Shown here: positions 15,135 through 22,089 of the stretch, piece by piece
How positions within the stretch are numbered: position 1 is the stretch's first letter
Layout of the letters: each line of letters starts with the position of its first letter
From: an uncultured Lachnospiraceae bacterium
Lineage (GTDB): Bacteria; Bacillota; Clostridia; Lachnospirales; Lachnospiraceae
Length of the DNA stretch: 32,392 nt
Assembly: GCA_910587955.1 (NCBI GenBank)
Contig: CAJUNN010000035.1
Location: 1 to 32,392 of the forward strand
Direction: 5' to 3'
Notes under the pieces: generated by a model
Database searches by the model: none
What the model was told of the DNA's origin: nothing
Seen by the model: the letters and a program-made list of their open reading frames with translations, nothing else
Position numbers and translations under genes: made by a program

Positions 15135-16478
15135 ATGGAAGAAGCCATTATCAAACGGGTGATGCCTCACAGTGCAGAGGCAGAGCAGTCCGTGATCGGT
15201 TCTATGCTTATGGATCGGGAAGCGATAATGATCGCAGCGGAGATTATCACCGGAGAAGATTTCTACCAGCGGCAGTACGGCATTGTCTTTGAGGCAATGG
15301 CGGAGCTGTTTAATGAAGAACAGCCGGTGGATCTGGTAACACTCCAGAACCGTCTGCGTGCTAAGGATGTCCCGGAAGAGATCAGCGGCATGGAGTTTGT
15401 CCGTGAACTTCTGAACGCTACGTATACCTCCTCCAATGTGAAGTACTACGCCAATATTGTGGCGGAGAAGTCCACATTGAGGAAGCTGATACGGGTGAAT
15501 GAGGAGATTAGCAATCTTTGTTATGGGGGCACGGAACCTTTGGAAGAGGTTTTGGAGCAGACGGAGAAACGAATCTTTGATTTGGTGCAGCGGCGGAATA
15601 CAGGGGAGTTTGTGCCCATCAAGCAGGTGGTGCTGAATGCCATTCAAAAGATTGAGTCGGCTTCCCGGACAAAGGGCAATGTGACGGGAATCGCTACGGG
15701 ATTTAAAGATTTGGATTATCAGACTTCCGGTTTCCAGCCTTCGGACTTGATCTTAATTGCGGCCCGGCCGTCTATGGGAAAAACGGCTTTTGTTTTGAAT
15801 ATTGCCCAGTATATGGCTTTTCGCAGTCAAGAGACTGTGGCGGTATTCAGCTTGGAGATGTCCAAAGAGCAGCTGGTAAACCGTCTGCTCTCCATGGAGT
15901 CCGGCGTGGATGCCCAGAAGCTGCGGAACGGAAATCTATCGGACGGAGAATGGGAGCGCCTGGTAGAGGGGGCGGAGGGCGTAGCCCGCTCCAATTTGAT
16001 TATTGACGATACACCGGGCATTACCCTGGCGGAGCTGCGCTCTAAATGCAGAAAATACAAGCTGGAAAACGGCCTGGGAATTATTATGATTGACTATCTG
16101 CAGCTGATGTCGGGAGGAGGAAGGTCTTCGGATTCCAGGCAGCAGGAAATTTCCGATATTTCCAGAGGGCTGAAAAGCCTGGCCAGGGAGCTGAACGTGC
16201 CGGTAGTGGCCTTGTCCCAGCTGAGCCGCGCAGTGGAGCAGCGGCCGGATCACAGACCCATGCTCTCCGATCTCCGGGAGTCGGGGGCTATTGAGCAGGA
16301 TGCCGATATGGTTATGTTTCTGTACCGGGATGCCTACTATAATAAAGATTCGGAGATGAAGAATCTGGCTGAGGTGATTGTGGCGAAACAGAGGAACGGT
16401 CCTATCGGAACCATCAATCTTCTGTGGATGCCGGAATACACCACCTTTAAAAATTTCAAACCCGGTCCGCCGGTATAG
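15135..16478 (+). CDS. dnaB: replicative DNA helicase DnaB
   Basis: A 447-residue hexameric helicase that unwinds DNA at the replication fork. The N-terminal primase-interacting domain (PHSAEAEQSVIGSMLMD) is followed by the RecA-like motor with Walker A ARPSMGKTAF (Lys216), Walker B IIMIDYLQLM and the arginine-finger segment. Start is ATG 15135 with AGAGAGG upstream. Last gene of the gdpP operon (called dnaC in Bacillus). Four bases after its stop lies the inverted-repeat element. Confidence 0.98.
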   Translation: MEEAIIKRVMPHSAEAEQSVIGSMLMDREAIMIAAEIITGEDFYQRQYGIVFEAMAELFNEEQPVDLVTLQNRLRAKDVPEEISGMEFVRELLNATYTSSNVKYYANIVAEKSTLRKLIRVNEEISNLCYGGTEPLEEVLEQTEKRIFDLVQRRNTGEFVPIKQVVLNAIQKIESASRTKGNVTGIATGFKDLDYQTSGFQPSDLILIAARPSMGKTAFVLNIAQYMAFRSQETVAVFSLEMSKEQLVNRLLSMESGVDAQKLRNGNLSDGEWERLVEGAEGVARSNLIIDDTPGITLAELRSKCRKYKLENGLGIIMIDYLQLMSGGGRSSDSRQQEISDISRGLKSLARELNVPVVALSQLSRAVEQRPDHRPMLSDLRESGAIEQDADMVMFLYRDAYYNKDSEMKNLAEVIVAKQRNGPIGTINLLWMPEYTTFKNFKPGPPV

Positions 16479-16481
16479 GGA

Positions 16482-16590
16482 CTGGCCGAACTGAGTTCGG
16501 CCCGCGCCATTCGCAAAATCGCACCTGCGGCGCTTTTCGCTGCGGCGCAGCTTCTTTTGCTCATAAGATGGCGCTCCTCTGGCCGAACTG
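16482..16590. repeat. palindromic intergenic element behind dnaB
   Basis: A 109-base element bounded by direct copies of CTGGCCGAACTG (16482-16493 and 16579-16590). Nested inverted arms are AGTTCGGCC (16494-16502) with GGCCGAACT (16581-16589), GCGCCAT (16504-16510) with ATGGCGC (16568-16574), and GCAAAA (16513-16518) with TTTTGC (16555-16560). The centre is GC-rich (two TGCGGCGC copies). It can fold into one long interrupted hairpin and has no T-run, so it is not a simple terminator. It may be an interspersed palindromic repeat or a transcript-end stabiliser. Confidence 0.7.
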
Positions 16591-16613
16591 CTGGAATAAA
16601 ATGTAAAATTTCC

Positions 16614-16641
16614 TTGCAATCTTGTCTGAAGATGGTATAAT
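16614..16641 (+). promoter_or_regulatory. SigA-type promoter of the MerR-family gene
   Basis: TTGCAA (16614-16619), a 16-base spacer and a perfect TATAAT (16636-16641). Confidence 0.8.
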
Positions 16642-16647
16642 ATTAAA

Positions 16648-16662
16648 TGTAAAATATTTACA
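16648..16662. promoter_or_regulatory. perfect dyad TGTAAAATATTTACA at the merR start site
   Basis: TGTAAA and TTTACA are separated by ATA, and the dyad covers the predicted transcription start of the MerR-family gene. AAATGTAAAAT also occurs just upstream of the -35 (about 16599-16609), so the promoter is flanked by two copies of the half-site. It looks like an operator, probably for autoregulation. Confidence 0.55.
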
Positions 16663-16679
16663 AAATCGGAGGGATAGGT

Positions 16680-17276
16680 ATGAGCGAGGTGCGCTATATG
16701 ATTTCCGATGCGGCGAAGCTGGTGGATGTGGAGGCACATGTCCTCCGGTATTGGGAAGAGGAACTGGAGCTGCCCATCGGCCGCAACGAGATGAGCCATC
16801 GTTATTATACAGAAGAGAATATCCGGCTGTTCCGGCATATTAAGGAGCTGAAAGAACAGGGAGTGCAGTTAAAGGCCATTAAGATGCTGATTCCCGATTT
16901 GGAACAGGGTGAAACGGAGATGACCCATCTGATTGCCAGGGTGGACAAGTTTCCGGCGCCGGCAGACGGACAAGCTGCGGCCCGGGAGGAGAAGATGCAG
17001 CAGTTCCAGTGCATTATGAGCCGCCTGATCTCGGAGGCCCTGGAGGATCACACCGAGCGGATGGGATACGAGATCAGCAGCCAGGTCAGCGGACAGGTGA
17101 TAAAAGAGATGGACTATCTGCTCCGCATGAAGGAGGAGCGGGAGGACGAGCGTTTTAAACGTCTGGATGAAGTGATCCGCAGTTCCCAGAAGTCCCGGAA
17201 GGAACGGGCGCTGCTGGGAAAAGAGGAGAAGAAGAGACGGGGATTTTTTGGACAGAAAAAAGGACAGGCCGTATAG
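16680..17276 (+). CDS. MerR family transcriptional regulator with C-terminal coiled coil
   Basis: A 198-residue protein. The N-terminal MerR winged helix (YMISDAAKLVDVEAHVLRYW, NEMSHRYYTEENIRLFRHIK, EQGVQLKAIKMLI; residues 5-72) is followed by a long charged helical region (about 100-175) likely to form a coiled coil, then a basic tail (KKRRGFFGQKKGQAV). It lacks an obvious effector domain or metal cysteines. This arrangement also occurs in RacA-like chromosome-anchoring proteins, so a structural DNA-binding role is possible. It is monocistronic with its own promoter; its stop lies within the terminator loop. Confidence 0.8.
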   Translation: MSEVRYMISDAAKLVDVEAHVLRYWEEELELPIGRNEMSHRYYTEENIRLFRHIKELKEQGVQLKAIKMLIPDLEQGETEMTHLIARVDKFPAPADGQAAAREEKMQQFQCIMSRLISEALEDHTERMGYEISSQVSGQVIKEMDYLLRMKEEREDERFKRLDEVIRSSQKSRKERALLGKEEKKRRGFFGQKKGQAV

Positions 17277-17288
17277 GACTGTCCTTTT
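17258..17288. terminator. terminator of the merR gene, shared with the convergent ferredoxin gene
   Basis: AAAAGGACAG (17258-17267) pairs with CTGTCCTTTT (17279-17288). The merR stop codon lies in the loop. The A-rich left side could also end transcription from the opposite strand. Confidence 0.8.
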
Positions 17289-17299
17289 ATATGTTCGTG

Positions 17300-17470
17300 T
17301 TATTCTGCGCTGATAGCGCTGGTGGGACACTCTGCTTCGCAGGTTCCGCAATCCAGGCAGGCATCTGCGTCGATGACGTACTTTCCGTCGCCCTCGCTGA
17401 TAGCCTCTGCGGGACATACAGCTGCACAGGAACCGCAGGCTACACACTCGTCGCTGATTACATAAGCCAT
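17300..17470 (-). CDS. 2[4Fe-4S] ferredoxin
   Basis: A 56-residue clostridial ferredoxin (MAYVISDECVACGSCAAVCP...). Two CxxCxxCxxxCP motifs (first at Cys9/12/15/19, second at Cys38/41/44/48) bind two [4Fe-4S] clusters for low-potential electron transfer. The start codon at 17470 has AAGGAGGA upstream on the - strand. It is the main soluble electron carrier expected in such anaerobes and could feed or receive electrons from oxidoreductases elsewhere. Own promoter at 17530-17558. Confidence 0.95.
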   Translation of the reverse strand: MAYVISDECVACGSCAAVCPAEAISEGDGKYVIDADACLDCGTCEAECPTSAISAE

Positions 17471-17529
17471 AGTAAAAATCCTCCTTATTTTCTCTGGTTG
17501 CGATCCTTATTGGACCTTACGTGTATTTT

Positions 17530-17558
17530 AATATAAAAGATCTAAATATACAAGTGAA
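17530..17558 (-). promoter_or_regulatory. promoter of the ferredoxin gene
   Basis: On the - strand, TTCACT (17558-17553), a 17-base spacer and TATATT (17535-17530). A second overlapping option is TTGTAT, 17 bases, TAAAAT. Confidence 0.6.
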
Positions 17559-17587
17559 AAATTTGTAAAAAAGGGGATTATAATTCC

Positions 17588-17616
17588 TTGCAAAATACTA
17601 GGAATTCGATTATAAT
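17588..17616 (+). promoter_or_regulatory. SigA-type promoter of the DUF1858 gene
   Basis: TTGCAA (17588-17593), a 17-base spacer and a perfect TATAAT (17611-17616). AATTCC/GGAATT forms an inverted repeat across the spacer, and GATTATAAT occurs twice (starting at about 17575 and 17608). Confidence 0.8.
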
Positions 17617-17678
17617 AAGTTTTGCAGTTTTGCAGATACTAACAGGAAAAATAGATAGATCAAAGGAGGAAATTTCAG

Positions 17679-17885
17679 ATGGCAAAGATTACAAAGGACA
17701 TGCTGATGGGCCAGATTCTGCAGGTAGATGAGAATATGGCCGGGATTCTCATGCGGGAGGGAATGCACTGCGTGGGCTGTCCGTCCCATCAGTTTGAATC
17801 CCTGGAGGAAGCGGCTATGGTTCATGGAATGGATCCGGATGTGTTAACTGCGCGGCTGAACGCGTTTTTGGAAGCGGCGGAATAG
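17679..17885 (+). CDS. DUF1858 domain protein (hybrid-cluster-associated redox disulfide type)
   Basis: A 68-residue protein (MAKITKDMLMGQILQVDENM...). CVGCPSHQFESLEEAAMVHG holds the CxxC pair characteristic of the DUF1858 family, which often accompanies hybrid cluster proteins and nitrogen-oxide stress genes; the exact function is not established. AAAGGAGGA precedes ATG 17679. It is divergent from the ferredoxin gene, so the two promoters share a regulatory region and the genes may respond to the same redox signal. Confidence 0.88.
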   Translation: MAKITKDMLMGQILQVDENMAGILMREGMHCVGCPSHQFESLEEAAMVHGMDPDVLTARLNAFLEAAE

Positions 17886-17901
17886 GAAGGGAACAGAAAA
17901 T

Positions 17902-17930
17902 AAAAGAGGGATGCCGCAGGCATCCCTTTT
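17902..17930. terminator. bidirectional terminator between DUF1858 gene and mecA
   Basis: GGGATGCC (17908-17915), loop GCA, GGCATCCC (17919-17926), with AAAA before and TTTT after. It serves the converging genes on both strands. Confidence 0.9.
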
Positions 17931-17934
17931 CATC

Positions 17935-18675
17935 TTACAATAGCGCCAGCTTCTGCAGGGCTTCTTCTTTTACCATCAGCTCTTCGTGCTCCTCCAGGTA
18001 AGCCTCGCAGGCGGAGGTGTACTTTTCGCTGGTTCCGTATTCCGAAAGAATGTTGGAAACTTTGTTAAACTCTTCCGGCGTGTGCCCGCTCTTGCGGATT
18101 ACCAGGCAGTAGCTGCCGTCCCGTATAAGGCGGTACAGGGAGTTCTGCCCCGCGTAGTAGCCGTTCAGCACATGGGCGGCTGAAATAACGGTATCCAAGT
18201 CAGGGAAGAAATAGAGGCGGGTGAGATCCAGCTCGCTTGCCAGGGCAATGGCCTTTTCTTCCTGTTCCTCCTGGTTCCCCTCTTTTAAATGGCGCTCGAT
18301 CAGCTTGCGGAACATATCCAGTACATTGTCGGCGCCTTCGGGAAGAACGCTGCCCAGATCGTTAAGCTCCTCTGAATGGTTTTCGCTTCCGGGAGCAAAC
18401 TTGGAGAACCGGGTATCCAGCTCTTCCGGGTCCTCCACCTTTGTTATAATCAGAACGATGCACTCGTTGGGAAGAGGGATCGCTTCTATCATCAGAGGGA
18501 TATTATCAGCCTCAAAACCAAAATCGACCGACGCCTGCTGCATCATATCCCGGAACAGCTCCTTAGCCTTTTCCGTTCCGTAAGCCAGCTCGCTGAGCTT
18601 GATCTGGCGGGTGGCCAAATCATCTTTGGTCAGGGTACAGCGTATTTGGTTGTCATTCAATTTCTCTATTCTCAT
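17935..18675 (-). CDS. mecA: adaptor protein MecA
   Basis: A 246-residue adaptor that delivers substrates to the ClpC-ClpP protease. The N-terminal substrate-binding domain (MRIEKLNDNQIRCTLTKDDL) and the C-terminal ClpC-binding domain (about residues 150-246: DLTRLYFFPDLDTVISAAHV, SLYRLIRDGSYCLVIRK) are joined by an acidic linker. In Bacillus it restrains competence and also acts on Spo0A-dependent transcription. The start is ATG 18675, matching the family's MRIE; an in-frame TTG five codons upstream is not favoured. Own promoter at 18717-18745. Confidence 0.93.
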   Translation of the reverse strand: MRIEKLNDNQIRCTLTKDDLATRQIKLSELAYGTEKAKELFRDMMQQASVDFGFEADNIPLMIEAIPLPNECIVLIITKVEDPEELDTRFSKFAPGSENHSEELNDLGSVLPEGADNVLDMFRKLIERHLKEGNQEEQEEKAIALASELDLTRLYFFPDLDTVISAAHVLNGYYAGQNSLYRLIRDGSYCLVIRKSGHTPEEFNKVSNILSEYGTSEKYTSACEAYLEEHEELMVKEEALQKLALL

Positions 18676-18716
18676 AATCACCACATCCAAATCTGCAATT
18701 CACTTTGTCAATTACT

Positions 18717-18745
18717 ATTATATACATTTTTGAAAGTATATACAA
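18717..18745 (-). promoter_or_regulatory. SigA-type promoter of mecA
   Basis: On the - strand, TTGTAT (18745-18740), a 17-base spacer and a perfect TATAAT (18722-18717). Confidence 0.75.
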
Positions 18746-18824
18746 TATTTAAATAGAAGTCAATATGTCAAAAATGCCAATTTTCTAAAAAAAATGAGAA
18801 GAAAATGTTAAATTTTTGGAACGC

Positions 18825-18854
18825 TTGCATTTTTAACGGAATCCGGGTTATAAT
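18825..18854 (+). promoter_or_regulatory. strong SigA-type promoter of the structured leader
   Basis: TTGCAT (18825-18830), an 18-base spacer and a perfect TATAAT (18849-18854). Transcription should begin near 18860, some 440 bases before the next start codon. The AT-rich stretch 18746-18824 between this and the mecA promoter shows nothing else I can identify. Confidence 0.8.
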
Positions 18855-18859
18855 AAAGA

Positions 18860-19230
18860 CGGAAAAGCCGCCCGCGGAAGGGAGGCCGGATACCATTCTA
18901 TGATAAAATTTCTCGTTTGTGTAAGCCATGTTTCTGAATTCCGATTCACCGCTTCGGTGAGAATTCCACGATTGCCCATTGAGACAGAACGATAATATGC
19001 GGGTGCGCGCCCTGTATTTGCTGCGTAAGGCAGGGCTTTGAGAGAGCGAGTAGAGCTTTTCCGGAATAATATATCACGTTCTCCTTTTGGAGAAAGCGGC
19101 TGCCCGAAAGGACCGGATTCGGGATATGCGGGCCGGGACCCCTCTGGGCCAGACAATACAGGAAAACGGGACTGTACGGCAGCCACGCTTTGGAAGAGTG
19201 AAAACTTAGAATTTTATTAATTTTGCAAAA
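18860..19230 (+). ncRNA. candidate structured RNA or long 5' leader, family unknown
   Basis: No gene is convincing in this stretch, yet it is dense in complementary segments. Domain 1: CGGAAAAGC (18860-18868) pairs with GCTTTTCCG (19055-19063). Stacked on it, CGCCCGC (18869-18875) pairs with GCGGGTG (18999-19005). Inside are TCGTTTGT with ACAGAACGA, and the hairpin TTCACC-GCTT-CGGTGA capped on both sides by GAATTC. GCCCTG (19009-19014) with CAGGGC (19031-19036) makes a side hairpin. Domain 2: TTCTCC-TTTT-GGAGAA (19079-19094) and GGCTGCC (19098-19104) with GGCAGCC (19178-19184), extended by AAGC/GCTT. No U-run ends it, so it may read into the GH18 gene. I could not match it to tmRNA, RNase P, 6S, T-box, cobalamin, c-di-AMP or c-di-GMP elements. 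Confidence 0.5.
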
Positions 19231-19258
19231 TGTCGAAAAATAGGGATGACGTGTCGAA
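19231..19258 (+). promoter_or_regulatory. two tandem Spo0A boxes upstream of the GH18 gene
   Basis: TGTCGAA, the consensus 0A box, occurs at 19231-19237 and 19252-19258, each followed by AAA. They are on the same strand and exactly 21 bases apart (two helical turns). A possible -10 (TATGAT, 19269-19274) follows 10 bases later. Confidence 0.75.
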
Positions 19259-19299
19259 AAAATTCTGCTATGATGTTTAGTGGACAGGAGGATTCTGCT

Positions 19300-21174
19300 A
19301 TGGCGTTGAAACGAAGAAGAAGAAGAAGGCCCGTGAGAAGACCGGAGGCGAGGACGGAACGAAGATCTCCGGACCGAGCGGAGAGAAGGCCCGATCGCAG
19401 GGCCCGTGCCAGGAAACAGGCCAGAAGGCAGCTGATTCCGGTGATTGCGGCCGTAATCCTGATTATTTTGATTATGATAAGCATGTTTATCAGTTATCTA
19501 ATTGATAAATACAGCCCTTCGAAAGAAAGGGCTGATTTGAATACGTATTTTTCCGTATCTCAGGAGGATGAGGTAGCGGTAATTCTGGAGGATGAGCTGA
19601 CAGAACTGAAGGGGAAACTGATTGACGGGGAAGTATATGTGGACACGGATATTTTGTATGACTATCTGAATTCCCGTTTCTACTGGGATGCAGCAGAAAA
19701 TCTGCTCCTTTACACTACACCCACGGAATTGATTACCGCCCAGGTGGGAAGCAATGAATACACGGTAGCAAAGGCCAAATATACAGAAGACTATGTCCCG
19801 GTAAAAGTCAACGGGGATACGGCCTATGTAGCCCTGAAATATATTCAGAAATATACGGCCATGGAATTTGAGGTTATGACGGACCCGGTGAACCGGGTGC
19901 ACATTACGCGCCAGTTTGGAAGCCGCGATACAGTGGCGGTGAAGAAGGACACGGTTGTGCGTGAGAGCGCCGATATCAAGAGCCCCATCCTGGCAGATGC
20001 CGCTAAAGAGACAACTCTCTATATCCTTTCGGCAGAGGGAGAGGAACAGGACAGATGGACCAAGGTACGGACCAGGGACGGATTTATCGGCTATGTGGAA
20101 AATAAAGCCCTGGGGAGTAAAAGCCAGGAGACCACCACATCCAATTATGAGGAGCCGGTTTACTCCAATATTTCCAAGGATTATACCATCAATATGGCCT
20201 GGCATCAGGTGACCAACTCCGATGCCAACAATCAGGTGCTGGAGATGATCGCCAACACCAAGGGACTGACCACTATTTCCCCCACCTGGTTTTTCTTAAA
20301 TGACGACGAGGGAAATATTGATTCCCTGGCCAGCCAGACTTATGTAAACTATTGCCATCAGAACGGAATTGAAGTCTGGGCCCTGGTAGAGGATATTACC
20401 CATAAAGATACCATTATTGATTACAATATTTTCTCCAGGACATCTTCCCGCCAGCGGCTTGTGAACAACCTGATTGCAAAGGCTATTGAGTTCGACCTGG
20501 ACGGGCTGAACCTGGACTGTGAATTTATTGACCTGGAGACCGCCAAGGCGTATGTGCAGTTTATTCGGGAGCTTTCGATTATGTGCCGCCTGAACGGGAT
20601 CGTTCTTTCTATTGATAATTATGTGCCGGCGGATCACAATATGTTCTACAACCGCAAGGAACAGGGTATTGTTGCGGATTATGTAGTGATTATGGGTTAT
20701 GACGAGCACTATGCAACTTCGCCGGAAGCAGGCTCTGTGGCAAGTTTGGGCTGGGTGCGCGCCGGTATTGAGAATACCCTGAAAGAGGTACCGCCGGAGA
20801 AAGTGATCAATGCGGTTCCCTTCTATACCCGGCTTTGGGAGGAGCGTCCCAAGACGGAAGAAGAACTGGCTGCGGAGCCGGAGAACAGCGAATATATTCC
20901 CTATGTAATTACCAGCAAGGCCTATGGGATGGATGCGGCAGATCAGGTGGTTGCCTCTAACGGCGCAGAGCGCACCTGGAATGAGGAAGCCGGCCAGTAC
21001 TATGCAGAGTATACAGCCGACGGCAATACCTATAAGATCTGGCTGGAGGAAGAGGAGTCCATTGAGCGCAAGGCAGCTCTCATTAAGGAGTACAATCTGG
21101 CCGGAATTTCCGCCTGGAAGCTGGGCTTTGAGCGCCAGGCTATCTGGGATGTAATTCTGAGATACGTAAATTAA
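19300..21174 (+). CDS. membrane-anchored SH3 / glycoside hydrolase family 18 protein
   Basis: A 624-residue cell-envelope protein. It has a very arginine-rich cytoplasmic tail (residues 1-43), one membrane segment (about 45-68), a copper-amine-oxidase-N-like/stalk region, a bacterial SH3 domain (about 210-275), and a GH18 barrel (about 290-624). The catalytic signature FDLDGLNLDCE is intact (Asp401, Asp406, Glu408), so it should hydrolyse an N-acetylglucosamine-containing polymer such as peptidoglycan or spore cortex, like SleL/YaaH relatives. ATG 19300 has AGGAGGA upstream; an extension back to 19246 runs through the Spo0A box and is rejected. Spo0A boxes and the amidase gene downstream point to sporulation or germination. 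Confidence 0.85.
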   Translation: MALKRRRRRRPVRRPEARTERRSPDRAERRPDRRARARKQARRQLIPVIAAVILIILIMISMFISYLIDKYSPSKERADLNTYFSVSQEDEVAVILEDELTELKGKLIDGEVYVDTDILYDYLNSRFYWDAAENLLLYTTPTELITAQVGSNEYTVAKAKYTEDYVPVKVNGDTAYVALKYIQKYTAMEFEVMTDPVNRVHITRQFGSRDTVAVKKDTVVRESADIKSPILADAAKETTLYILSAEGEEQDRWTKVRTRDGFIGYVENKALGSKSQETTTSNYEEPVYSNISKDYTINMAWHQVTNSDANNQVLEMIANTKGLTTISPTWFFLNDDEGNIDSLASQTYVNYCHQNGIEVWALVEDITHKDTIIDYNIFSRTSSRQRLVNNLIAKAIEFDLDGLNLDCEFIDLETAKAYVQFIRELSIMCRLNGIVLSIDNYVPADHNMFYNRKEQGIVADYVVIMGYDEHYATSPEAGSVASLGWVRAGIENTLKEVPPEKVINAVPFYTRLWEERPKTEEELAAEPENSEYIPYVITSKAYGMDAADQVVASNGAERTWNEEAGQYYAEYTADGNTYKIWLEEEESIERKAALIKEYNLAGISAWKLGFERQAIWDVILRYVN

Positions 21175-21280
21175 AGCGCAGAAGGTACCCTCTCTTGACA
21201 AGGACATACACGGTCGGGAAAGAGTAAATTTTGTGTTCTGCGGCGCTGCTTTCCATCGGCGTACGTTCAGTCATGTAACA

Positions 21281-21330
21281 AAAAAATCCGCCATATATTT
21301 AGACAAACAGAAATATATGGCGGATTTTTT
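21281..21330 (+). terminator. perfect 20-bp hairpin terminator abutting the cwlD start
   Basis: Twenty bases at 21281-21300 (six A, then TCCGCCATATATTT) pair without mismatch with 21311-21330 (ending GGCGGATTTTTT) around a ten-base loop. It is an intrinsic terminator for the GH18 gene, and its 3' arm holds GGCGGA, the only Shine-Dalgarno candidate of the next gene, whose ATG starts at 21331. Confidence 0.9.
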
Positions 21331-22065
21331 ATGGAACTTTTGCAGAGACTTAAGGAGAAAATTGCAGGGAGAAGCCGCAGGATCGGCATGGGGATGGCCC
21401 TGCTGGTGCTTGCCAGCGCCTGCTATTTTGCCCGGGGAAGCTTCTGGGAGAGAGCGGAGGGAAGGGCAGAGCGGGAAAAACAGGAAAACACCCGCATGGT
21501 GATTATTGATGCGGGACACGGAGGCAACGATCCGGGTAAAATCGGAGTGGACGGAAGCCAGGAGAAGGATTTGAACTTGATTATTGCAGGGAAACTGAAA
21601 GATCTTCTGGAGCAGCAGGATTTGTATGTGCTGATGACGCGGGAGGAAGATGAGGGACTGTACGACGAAGGTGCCTCCAATAAGAAGGTCCAGGATATGA
21701 AACGGCGGTGTGAGCTGATTAACGGGGAACAGCCTGCTTGTGTAATCAGCATTCATCAGAACAGCTATCATGAGGAGGGAATCCATGGAGCCCAGGTGTT
21801 CTACTACGGCACGTCTGCGGAGAGTAAGAAATTGGCGGAGATTCTCCAGGAGGAGCTGGTACGCTTTGTGGATCCGGAGAACCACCGGCAGGCCAAGGCC
21901 AACGACACCTACTATCTCTTGAAGAAGACACAAGTTCCGGTAGTGATTGTAGAGTGCGGTTTCCTAAGCAACTGGGAGGAGAGCAAGAAACTCCAGGATG
22001 AAAATTACCAGGATCGGCTGGCTTGGGCGGTACATATGGGGGTTATGCGGTATTTGAATCAGTAG
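21331..22065 (+). CDS. cwlD: N-acetylmuramoyl-L-alanine amidase, CwlD type
   Basis: A 244-residue zinc amidase with a short basic N-terminus and one membrane/signal segment (about 18-36). Amidase_3 motifs: VIIDAGHGGNDPG (His63), EKDLNL with Glu78, SIHQNSYH (His142) and VIVECGFLSN (catalytic Glu208). CwlD makes muramic-delta-lactam in the spore cortex by removing stem peptides, needed for germination. Length and N-terminal anchor fit CwlD better than the larger secreted amidases. The first ATG directly follows a terminator hairpin (see that entry), so expression may be restricted or depend on a promoter I could not find. Confidence 0.82.
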   Translation: MELLQRLKEKIAGRSRRIGMGMALLVLASACYFARGSFWERAEGRAEREKQENTRMVIIDAGHGGNDPGKIGVDGSQEKDLNLIIAGKLKDLLEQQDLYVLMTREEDEGLYDEGASNKKVQDMKRRCELINGEQPACVISIHQNSYHEEGIHGAQVFYYGTSAESKKLAEILQEELVRFVDPENHRQAKANDTYYLLKKTQVPVVIVECGFLSNWEESKKLQDENYQDRLAWAVHMGVMRYLNQ

Positions 22066-22089
22066 TTGCGGTCTTCTTTATTTTTTCCT

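Noticed and set aside
18949..18985. GGTGAGAAT followed by TGCCC, resembling the core of a cobalamin riboswitch
   Set aside because: The GGTGA is simply one arm of a local TTCACC-GCTT-CGGTGA hairpin, and the upstream AGGGAA, the CCGCAACTGT segment and the B12 box are missing.
18848..19186. 112-codon - strand open frame across the leader region
   Set aside because: No ribosome site or family motif; the region is better explained by RNA structure on the + strand.
18860..19230. Housekeeping RNAs (tmRNA, RNase P, 6S, large SRP RNA) as identity of the leader
   Set aside because: None of the conserved cores of tmRNA, RNase P or SRP RNA was seen, the length and two-domain layout do not fit 6S RNA, and no terminator closes it.
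19231..19261. Repeated TGTCGAAAAA read as a tandem-repeat or CRISPR remnant
   Set aside because: Only two copies, with exact 0A-box sequence and helical phasing upstream of a gene; regulatory sites explain it better.
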